Of a stretch of DNA of 36,134 bases, positions 24,801 through 32,100 are shown piece by piece (the first letter of the stretch is position 1; every line of letters begins with the position of its first letter). This DNA comes from Candidatus Hodarchaeota archaeon. Lineage in GTDB: Archaea > Asgardarchaeota > Heimdallarchaeia > Hodarchaeales > YT1-039. The notes beneath the pieces were generated by a model. It ran no database searches and was not told where the DNA came from. It saw nothing but the letters and a program-made list of their open reading frames with translations. The stretch spans positions 1 through 36,134 of the forward strand of contig JAEOTF010000160.1 in NCBI GenBank assembly GCA_016840025.1. Direction: 5' to 3'. Position numbers and translations under genes: made by a program.

Positions 24801-26309
24801 CGACTCTCCACCAACGAAAGTAGAGTAGTTGAAAGAATCTCCAGTTGGGGTTAATTTGAACACAAAGGCGTCATATGTCCCATTGAGAGTCGCATCATAG
24901 GCATTGGTCGTGGGGAAATCAGTAGAGTATGTCCGTCCTGTTACATAAGCGGAGCCATTAATATCCACGCAGATATCCTCAGCATAGTCTTTAGACTCTC
25001 CACCAACGTAAGTAGAGTAGTTGAGAGAATCCCCTGTAGGTGATAACTTTAGCACAAAGGCATCAGTAGTCCCATTAAGGTTAGAATCGGAAAAATTAGT
25101 GGTTGGAAAGTTAATGGACTGTGTATAACCCGTAATGTATGCAGAGTCTTCATCATCCACATAAATACTCTGACTATAATCTGAGGATGTCCCGCCAATA
25201 TATGTAGAGTACAGGAGCGAGTTCCCAGATGGTGCTAATTTAAGCACAAAAGCATCGTAACTCCCGTTGAGAACAGGATTATAGGCATTAACTGTTGGAA
25301 AATTAGCCGATTGAGTGTAACCTGTGACGTACGCATAGCCACCCCCATCCACGTAAATACTCTGCCCATAATCTGAAGTATCCCCTCCAATATACGTAGA
25401 GTATAGGAGTGAATCCCCAGTGGGGGATAATTTAAACACAAAAACATCATAAGTCCCATCATGAGTTGTATCATAGCCGCTGACTGTTGGAAAATCGGTT
25501 GACATAGTGTAACCTGTAAGATATGCATAACCATTAGCATCTAAATATATATCTTCACCCCAATCCTCAGAATCCCCACCTACATAAGTGGAATATAATA
25601 ATGGATCAATAATTAGCTTTTTAGAAGGATCATATTGGTTAAGAGCGAACCCATATGAGTTATCACTTTTCCTCACAAATTTAGCATCTATCATCTGATC
25701 TTGCTTAACGACTAACTGATCATCGCGGAGTGTTTGTTCCTGACCTAACTCTAATTCTACCGCATCAGAAAAAATAGTTAATTTCGTCTGACCTGTTACA
25801 CAGATTTCAATTTCGGATGGGTTTGCATAGGGTTCAACATAAAACACATATTTGATTCCTTCTCCAGTAGTTTTGTAGATAAGATCAATTCCGTCCCAAA
25901 GATTTTCATAAATTATCGTTGTAAATCTAGAAACATCGGTTATTGCTTGATCCCCTCGAAAATAATTGGATTTTAAATCGACTTCTCCCATTGCTTCGGG
26001 TACAACACTGTTTGCATTTTTAAAAGAATATTCGATGAATTCGGGGTAATCAGATATCCAAAAAATGATTTTGCTGTTGGTAAATCCAGCCATGCCCTCG
26101 GGTAAGTAACTATAATAGAGGATTTCATCATTATTGAGTTGTCCGTTATTTTCCAAAAACTCAGCGCATTCTAACTGTTTTACTTTTTCATAAATATTTT
26201 TCTCTTTTAAAGTAGAATCATTCGCCTCAGGGTCAAATACAGTCCCATTGAAGAATAAAGCAGAAAGGAATAACACATTTATTATTAAAATTACCCGGTG
26301 AAGTTTCAT
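21849..26309 (-). CDS. Secreted seven-bladed SBBP beta-propeller with long TSP3 stalk and C-terminal anchor
   Basis: 1486 residues. A signal peptide lies at ~1-22 (LHRVILIINVLFLSALFFNG). Residues ~45-235 are the domain that usually precedes SBBP propellers (FLENNGQ...; ends KKLIIDP). Residues ~237-687 are exactly seven SBBP repeats of about 64 residues, each beginning 'YSTYxGG..D' with 'VTGYT.S.DFPT.NAYD..LNGTYDAFVFKL', which predicts one closed seven-bladed propeller. Residues ~690-1445 contain more than twenty TSP3-type repeats (D-x-D-x-D-G-L-x-D), a calcium-dependent stalk. The tail has a Gly/Ala-rich membrane helix and ends SWRRKKR. It is the first gene of the minus-strand surface locus, is probably cotranscribed with the PKD gene 18 nt downstream, and is preceded by GGAGAA 6 nt before the ATG. 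Surface adhesin is likely; the ligand is unknown. Confidence 0.92.
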   Translation of the reverse strand: MKLHRVILIINVLFLSALFFNGTVFDPEANDSTLKEKNIYEKVKQLECAEFLENNGQLNNDEILYYSYLPEGMAGFTNSKIIFWISDYPEFIEYSFKNANSVVPEAMGEVDLKSNYFRGDQAITDVSRFTTIIYENLWDGIDLIYKTTGEGIKYVFYVEPYANPSEIEICVTGQTKLTIFSDAVELELGQEQTLRDDQLVVKQDQMIDAKFVRKSDNSYGFALNQYDPSKKLIIDPLLYSTYVGGDSEDWGEDIYLDANGYAYLTGYTMSTDFPTVSGYDTTHDGTYDVFVFKLSPTGDSLLYSTYIGGDTSDYGQSIYVDGGGYAYVTGYTQSANFPTVNAYNPVLNGSYDAFVLKLAPSGNSLLYSTYIGGTSSDYSQSIYVDDEDSAYITGYTQSINFPTTNFSDSNLNGTTDAFVLKLSPTGDSLNYSTYVGGESKDYAEDICVDINGSAYVTGRTYSTDFPTTNAYDATLNGTYDAFVFKLTPTGDSFNYSTFVGGESTDRGEAICVDESKNVYITGYTSSIDFPMVNEFDSILNGTYDAFVFKLNSTGDSLEYSTFIGGSSWDYGEELCVDSLGYVYVTGTTGSSDFPMSEAYDNSSNGALDVFVCKLSPNEEFLLYSTYIGGEDDDYSYGLGVDSSGNAYIVGGTKSLDFPMVNAYNSTHNDDLSFDVFVFKLGDRSDVDYDNLSHYEEVVTFGTDPHDSDSDDDNMPDNWEIQMNLDPLNDTDNSTDLDGDGMINYHEYTNGTDVNDADTDDDGLNDYFEHTYGTLPLNNDTDDDGMPDGWEVNYGLDPTLNDSNSDDDIDGMPNIWEYQMNLDPSNITDGSIDIDGDGLTNYYEYTNDTDVYDPDTDDDGLNDYFEFLNGTLPRNNDTDGDGMPDGWEVDNGLDPIVWDSFNDTDVDDLTAIQEYKAGTDPNDADSDDDGLLDGLEVVQYHTNPLSNDTDGDSLLDNDELTNQTNPNNADSDQDGLSDYEEVVNLPSDPNDADSDDDGLIDSEEIAAKTDPTLNDTDNDGLTDYEELKFYFTNATEIDTDLDGLNDTAEIQLGTNPNLNDTDADGLDDYDEVQYGTNPNLNDTDADGLSDLFEVVTNISDPTNADTDQDGLSDYAEINTYGTEPNNTDSDSDNMPDAWEAINGTDPLTDDADDDDDLDGMSNYFEYLNKTNPISADPDNDLLTDTEELILGTDPFVNDTDADGLLDGEEIKTYGTNVTHPDTDHDFLSDGDEILYGTDPNNPDTDDDDILDFVEMEIYGTDPLLNDTDGDNLLDRDEIDLFSTNPLVIDTDSDGLTAYEEVAIYNTDTKIADTDFDKLLDGQEISHGSNPFESDTDADGLSDYEEVIIYLTNVTGLDTDADGLQDGEEVLIYNTEPLNNDTDDDGMPDGWEVFYSLAVTYSDGESDKDNDGLTNYQEWQEGTNPTLADTDGDGHNDLKEINNGTDPNDPEDRPTADNTIMIAGAGLAGAGTAGVGGHAIFSWRRKKR
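21990..24245 (-). repeat. TSP3 calcium-binding repeat tract
   Basis: A coding tract rich in GAT/GAC codons, encoding more than twenty units of the type 'NDTDADGLSDYEEV..YGTNP', 12-37 residues apart. Adjacent units are nearly identical at the DNA level (for example around 23040-23160, two copies of 'GTNPNLNDTDADGL'). This indicates recent unit duplication and makes the tract prone to length change or misassembly. Confidence 0.85.
24250..25602 (-). repeat. Seven tandem ~192-nt SBBP repeats
   Basis: Seven consecutive coding units of about 64 codons, recognisable by YSTYVGG/YSTYIGG/YSTFVGG at each start. Blades 4 and 5 and blades 1 and 2 are the most alike. The last blade has two extra residues and is the least typical. 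Confidence 0.85.
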
Positions 26310-26400
26310 TTTGGATTCTCCATTTTAATACATTTATGTTAATAGATTTTTACAAATTATTTTGTAGGATATGGATCTTGATAAAACTAGTTGGGAATTG

Positions 26401-26467
26401 TGGACTATTATTGGATCAGGAAGAATTACCATAGTCTTTAATAACTTCATTATACCAACTACTAATG
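26401..26467 (-). promoter_or_regulatory. Conserved upstream block, copy 2
   Basis: Partner of the block at 15010-15076, lying 92-158 nt upstream of the SBBP gene's ATG. Shared minus-strand landmarks are CATTAG, AGTTGGTA, ACTA, TTCC and AGTCCA, at identical spacing and without gaps. No TATA box sits at exactly the same distance as in copy 1; TTTTATCAAG at 26377-26386 is the nearest candidate. Confidence 0.45.
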
Positions 26468-26645
26468 AGCTATTGTTGGATTAATATACGGTTATGAACG
26501 GATGTTTATTACCGATATTGATCGAAGAAATCAATAGAACTACGCTGATCAGAACGTAAATAACTTCAAATGTCCCTGCAGAAGATGTAATCCCTGTACT
26601 CTCATCAAATGAAAGAGAATATCATATTCCCTCTTAACACTTAGC

Positions 26646-26662
26646 TGTTTCAAATCGAAACA
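26646..26662. repeat. Inverted repeat TGTTTC-AAATC-GAAACA
   Basis: Perfect 6-bp arms around a 5-nt spacer, about 150 nt upstream of the acyl-CoA dehydrogenase fusion start. The size and symmetry suit a dimeric helix-turn-helix repressor site. No regulator gene is adjacent, so this stays tentative. Confidence 0.3.
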
Positions 26663-26813
26663 CTATGACCTCAGAGAGTAACAAAAAGAAACTAATTAAG
26701 ATGAAACTTGGAAATATTTATCGTAAGAATCTCAATACTTAATTTTACAGTCACTCATCATGTTAAAAAGATAATTACTACTTTATTTCCAATTTAAGGA
26801 TGGATAACAATTT

Positions 26814-29165
26814 ATGTTATTAATTAATGACGAAGAATTACTTTATTCGACAGATGAACTAGGTTTTCAGTCAAAGATTCGAAAAATCGTTAAAACAGAG
26901 ATATTTCCCATTGTAGAGGAAATCGAAAATAAAACCATTGAGTACCAGGAATTCTTTAAGAAACTCGGTAGTTCTGGCTTATCAGGATTATTAATGCCTA
27001 AAAAATATGGTGGCTCCGAGAAACCATTTATGTATCAGCTCATTGCAGGTGAAGAACTCTCTGCTGTAAGCCCTACAGCTACAATGATGTTTGGAGCGAG
27101 TTGCACCCTATCTGCGATTCCTATATTACGTTTTGGGACCGAGGAACAGAAACAGAGATATCTTGTCCCATTGGCAAAGGGGGAAAAAATTGGTGCTCTT
27201 GCGATCACAGAACCGAATGTGGGAAGCGACACCGCGGGAATGGAGACCACAGCAGTCTGGAATGAAGAACAACAATGTTGGATTTTGAATGGAGAAAAGC
27301 GTTTTATCACCAACGGAAGTATAGCCGACCAAATTGTCACCTTTGCTATCACTAATCCTGATGTTGATAGCAGGAGTGGCATGTCTGCTTTTATCATCGA
27401 AACGTCGTGGGAAGGGTTTTCAGTGGTTAAAGATTTTCAACTTATGGGGCGTCAAGGCGTTTATAATTCACATATTAAATTTAATAATCTTAAAGTCCCT
27501 AAAGAGAATCTTCTAGGCAAACTGAATCATGGCTTTCTCATTTTAATGGATGAACTTGATTCGGAAAGAATAGGAATTGCAGCGGAAGCCCTAGGATGTA
27601 TCCGAACGCCGCTGGAGATTGCAATAGATTTTTCGCAAAAAAGAGTTCAATTTGGGCGACCTATTTCCCGTTTTGAAGGAATATCTTTCAAGATAGCGGA
27701 CATGACAATGAAATACCGAGCAGCAAGATTACTGATGATTTCCGCAGCAAGAATGGTGGAAAAAGGTCTTCCATGTACGAAAGAAGCGACAATGGCAAAG
27801 TTATATGCAACTGAGGCTTCTGTAGAAATCTGTGACTTAGCAATGCAAATTTGTGGAGGAGAGGGGTACGTGAAGGATTATTATCCATTAGAGCGATTTT
27901 ATAGAGATGCACGATTAGGTACAGTAGGCGGTGGAACTTCAGAAATTTGTCGATTTCTTATCCAAAGAGAAGTCTATATGGAAAGTAAAAGAGGTAAAGT
28001 TACTCAGAAAACACTTCCCGATACTGAAAAGATAGATTTCGATGTCATAATGCAGACAATTCCCAATGCATTCCGTCCAGATCGTGCTGAAGGTGTTTCT
28101 GCCGATATTCAATTTTGTTTTACAGAAAGTAACTGGTTATTAAGAATAAATAATCAAAAATGTGTGATAGAAAAAACCAAATTAGAAAATCCAATCATGA
28201 CGATTAATACCGATGAAAAAACTTGGATCGACATATTATTAGCAAAACTTGATGCCATGCAAGCAATGATGACGGGAAAAATTAAGATTGATACTGATGA
28301 CATGGATTTATTAATGAAATTTTCGCGTATGTTCAAATTTACACCAGATCTGATTGAAAGTACCAGCATAGAAGATGAACTACCAGAAGAAAAACCAAAG
28401 TTTCAATTAGGTAAGACTATAGATGAAATAAATGTGGGTGATATAGCTCAAGAAACAATGGAGGTAACAGAGCATCATATTGAACTATATGCGAAAATGT
28501 CTGGAGACTATAATCCTCTACATATGGATGCAAATTATGCTTCTACAACAATATTCGGTAGTAAAATCGCTCATGGACCAATTGGCGGGGCTCTGGTAGC
28601 TAGAACCGTTGGTATGAAATTACCAGGCTTAGGGACAATAGCTTATAATATGAAAGTAAATTTCACAGCACCTGTTTATCCAGGTGATGAAATTACTGCA
28701 ATTGTAGAAGTTAAAGAAAAAGATCTAGAAAAGAATTTGGTAAGATTGGATTTTAAAGTAATCAACCAAAAAAACGTAGAAGTAATGAATGGATACACTA
28801 ATGTTATGCCACCAATAGCTGAAATCGAGGAAAATGAGCAAGATATAGAAGATCTTGATGCTCAGATCTTAATTGAAAAACCAAGAGAACAGGAAGAGAT
28901 TGATCCACAATTAACAACTGAATTCGAAGAAGCAGTGAAAAGAGTAAATAAGTTACCCAATCAACCTCCAAAAATATTAATGGACATGTACGGGTTATAC
29001 AAGCAGGCAATACAGGGAGATATCACAGGGAAACGACCGGGGCGAATGAATGTTAAGGCCAGATACAAATTTGATGCATGGAGCAGTAGAAAGGGAATGT
29101 CAAGGGAAAAAGCAATGGAAGCGTATATTGAACTGATAAATAAACTTGAACAAGAGACTACCTAA
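26814..29165 (+). CDS. Four-domain beta-oxidation fusion: acyl-CoA dehydrogenase, SCP2, MaoC (R)-enoyl-CoA hydratase, ACBP
   Basis: 783 residues, soluble. Residues ~1-390 are an FAD acyl-CoA dehydrogenase (ITEPNVGSDT at 131-140; QFGRPISRFEG; MQICGGEGYVKDYPLERFYRD-like region at 344-365). The usual 'YEGT' glutamate is replaced by Gly373 in VGGGTSE. Glu251 in LDSERIG matches the catalytic-base position of isovaleryl- and long-chain enzymes. Residues ~408-508 are an SCP2 lipid-carrier domain. Residues ~530-665 are a MaoC hotdog hydratase with the (R)-hydratase motif SGDYNPLHMDANYA (Asp565, His570) and AHGPIGG. Residues ~697-780 are an acyl-CoA-binding protein domain (MYGLYKQAIQGD; KFDAWSSRKGMSREKAMEAY). 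It should convert acyl-CoA to enoyl-CoA and then to (3R)-hydroxyacyl-CoA. No hydroxyacyl dehydrogenase, thiolase or ETF gene is nearby. The start at 26814 follows AAGGATGG. Confidence 0.92.
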   Translation: MLLINDEELLYSTDELGFQSKIRKIVKTEIFPIVEEIENKTIEYQEFFKKLGSSGLSGLLMPKKYGGSEKPFMYQLIAGEELSAVSPTATMMFGASCTLSAIPILRFGTEEQKQRYLVPLAKGEKIGALAITEPNVGSDTAGMETTAVWNEEQQCWILNGEKRFITNGSIADQIVTFAITNPDVDSRSGMSAFIIETSWEGFSVVKDFQLMGRQGVYNSHIKFNNLKVPKENLLGKLNHGFLILMDELDSERIGIAAEALGCIRTPLEIAIDFSQKRVQFGRPISRFEGISFKIADMTMKYRAARLLMISAARMVEKGLPCTKEATMAKLYATEASVEICDLAMQICGGEGYVKDYYPLERFYRDARLGTVGGGTSEICRFLIQREVYMESKRGKVTQKTLPDTEKIDFDVIMQTIPNAFRPDRAEGVSADIQFCFTESNWLLRINNQKCVIEKTKLENPIMTINTDEKTWIDILLAKLDAMQAMMTGKIKIDTDDMDLLMKFSRMFKFTPDLIESTSIEDELPEEKPKFQLGKTIDEINVGDIAQETMEVTEHHIELYAKMSGDYNPLHMDANYASTTIFGSKIAHGPIGGALVARTVGMKLPGLGTIAYNMKVNFTAPVYPGDEITAIVEVKEKDLEKNLVRLDFKVINQKNVEVMNGYTNVMPPIAEIEENEQDIEDLDAQILIEKPREQEEIDPQLTTEFEEAVKRVNKLPNQPPKILMDMYGLYKQAIQGDITGKRPGRMNVKARYKFDAWSSRKGMSREKAMEAYIELINKLEQETT

Positions 29166-29199
29166 GATTCTTCTAATTAATTATCAGATGAGGAGAAGA

Positions 29200-32100
29200 T
29201 TAGGCAAGTAAGGGTTTCATGATCGTAAAATAGAACGTGCTTCCTTGCCCTACTTCTGATTCAACCCAAATTTTTCCACCGTTCATCTCAATGATCTTTT
29301 TTACTAGAGCAAGCCCAATTCCAGTTGCTTCTTTCTCATCTCGGGGGGAAAGGGTCTGAAACATTTGAAATATTTTAGCAAAGTATTTTTCCTCAATCCC
29401 TGATCCATTATCAGCTACACTGAATTGCCAATAAGCATCCTCATCTGTACAGCGAATATTGATGAGTCCTAAAGGCTTATCCATAAATTTGATTGCATTG
29501 TCTAATAAATTCAGAAATACTTGAGTAATTCGCGTTTTTTCATAGTGGAGAACAGGTAATTCGGAAGGAATTTCAATTTTGATAGTGGGTGGAGGATTAA
29601 GTACCTCTATCACTTCCGAAATGACCTGATATAAATCCAATTCCACTTTCACATCTCGAGTTCGTCCTAAACGAGAATATTGGAGTATCCCTTCAATCAG
29701 TGCATCCATGCGTTTTACTCGACCGATTAATAAACTGAATCGTTCCTTTCCTTTCTCATCCAACTGATGCTCATATTCTTGAACGAGCCAATCTGCCAAA
29801 AACGCCATCCCTCGTAAGGGCGCTTTCAAGTCATGTGAAACAATATACGCGAAATCTCTTAATTCAACATTAACCTTCTTTAGCTCTTGTAACAAGCGTA
29901 GGTTTTCAATTTCTCGTTGTTTCATTTCTGTGATGTCCATTATTGCTACAAGGAAAGCGGGTTTATTCTGATAGTCGATTATTTGTGAATAATTATCTAC
30001 CCACTTCGTTTTGTTCGTTTGAGAGACTATTCTCACCTGATAACGGGGAATTTGTTTGACTTTAACACGGTCTTGATAACTTTGTACTTGTTCTACTATA
30101 ATCTGTATATCTTCGGGATGAATAACTTTGTTAAGATCATTTATTGTCCAATTTAGTATCTCTTCTCTTGGATATTCAAAAATATTGATAAAAGCGTCAT
30201 TTATGAACTTAATTGTTGAATCCTGAACGATAGCTAAACCAACTAGTGATGACTCGGCAATCACTCGGAATTTTTGCTCACTTTCTTTTAGAGCTTCTTC
30301 CGCTCGCTTACGTTCAGTGTTGTCATTAAATGTAGTAAAAAGAGCTGGTTTGTCTTGGTAATTAATAAGGGATGTGGACGTTTCTACCCACTTAAGTTGG
30401 TTTGTCTTGGTGAATATACGAAGTGGATAATAAGGATCCAACTTTACTTCTTGATAATTTTGTAACCTTCGGGCTGGTATTAGTGCGTGTTCACGATCAT
30501 CAGGATGTATACGCTGAGCTATCTCCTCTATAGTCCGATTTACTATCTCTTCCCTTGAGTAACCGAACATTTGAACAAAAGCATCGTTAATATATTTTAT
30601 CTGCCCTTCTTGAATAATACTCATGCCAAATAGGGAAGATTCCGCTAAAGTTCGAAATTTTTCCTCACTCTCTCGTAAAGCTTCTTCTGTTAGCTTTTGT
30701 GATGTAATATCAACGATTTTTACAAGATATTGGACTGGAGACGTAGTTTTTTCTGGCTTTATGGCTGTAAGAAAACACTCTATATGCATAATCCCGGATT
30801 TTGTACACCGATATACTTTCCGCGCTTTAAAATCTTCAAAATCGACAGTATCTGGATAACGTACGATCTTTGTATGTTTTAGTTGTGTGGTAATTTCTTT
30901 CCATTTATTAGGATCCTTATGGAAAGAAAGCCCTAGTACCTCTGATTTATCAACGGTCCCATATAAATCCATACAGGTCTTATTTAGATCGACTAGTTTC
31001 CCCTCTTCATTGTATAATTCAATCGCGAGTGGGGAATCGGCAAATATCTTTCTAAAACGTTTTTCACTCTCACTTAATGCAATATTTGCTTGTTTTTGTG
31101 CAGTTATATCAATATTGACGATAAAATCAGCAGGTTTACCCCCATAAATGATTGTTTGCGAAAATACTTCTAACCATTTGAGTTTGTTCGTTCTTGTGAG
31201 TATTCGGTACTGATATCTCGGGATTACCCCCTCTACTATACCAGCTTGCTTTTTTGTCAGTTGTTCCCGAATTAGTGGTGCATCTTCAGGATGAATATAT
31301 TTTAAGACATCACTAGAAGTCAATTCAAGCTGTTCTTCTTTACTAACTTCAACTATTGCTGCCATTGCGTCATTTATGTATTTAACTTGGTTATCTTGAA
31401 TAATAGTTAGTCCTACCATTGCAGAGTCAGCAAGAACGCGGAATTTCTCTTCACTTTCTTTTAGAGCTTTTTCCATCAATTTTTGGTCTGTAATATCTAT
31501 AAAGGAAGATAATACACTAACAGGTTTTCCTGATTCATCTTTAATCATGCTTACCGAGAGAAGAACATGAAGAGGTGACTTATCTTTTATATAGAGAATG
31601 GTTTCGCCAATCCAACTACCCCGGCTATCTAGGCAATCCTCAATTTCATGAATTAGTTCTATTTGGGTAGTAAATTCATTAATATTTTTCCCAACCATAT
31701 CTTCCTCATTATAACCCGTCATTCTAAGATAAGTTGGATTTACATAAGATATTACGCCATTCAGATTAGTTATTGTAATTGCATTAATCGATGAATCAAT
31801 AGCATATTCTTTCAGCCAGAGATCTTGTTCTGCTTTCTTAAGTTCAGTAATATCTCGAACAATGTTACCCAACATGTAACCCTTATCAGTTTTTATAGTA
31901 AAGGGGAATTGCTGAATATTTCTGCGCGAATGATCTCTTCTTTGGATTATTGTCTCTTGGATCTGTAATTGATGCGGATCTTGTCCTTTTTTCAGAAGTT
32001 CACTTATAGATTCCTTTTGTATCTCATACATTTCTAAATTTTTTCTCTCTTCAGGCATAACATCAAAGCTAAATTCCCAAACTAGCAGATTCAATGCCTC

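Larger units (their letters stand above)
26310..26813. other. 504-nt divergent intergenic region
   Basis: Separates the surface locus (leftward) from the acyl-CoA dehydrogenase fusion gene (rightward), so it must hold both promoters. It contains the second copy of the conserved upstream block (26401-26467) and an inverted repeat at 26646-26662. A 37-codon plus-strand frame at 26371-26484 overlaps the block. I saw no tRNA or riboswitch-like structure. Poorly supported TATA candidates for the rightward gene lie in an AT-rich stretch around 26710-26720 (AATATTTAT). Confidence 0.5.

Noticed and set aside
24250..25602. Tandem 192-nt repeats as a CRISPR or satellite array
   Set aside because: The repeats are in-frame coding blades with protein-level conservation and no spacer structure.
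26371..26484. 37-residue plus-strand ORF with a TAGGAT before its ATG
   Set aside because: It overlaps the conserved upstream block. The matching block at 15010 has a TAG in the same frame instead of a continuing ORF, so a live gene is unlikely; kept only as an alternative reading of the block.
27035..27397. Minus-strand frames inside the acyl-CoA dehydrogenase gene
   Set aside because: They are antisense shadows of a gene whose plus-strand product has four unmistakable domains.
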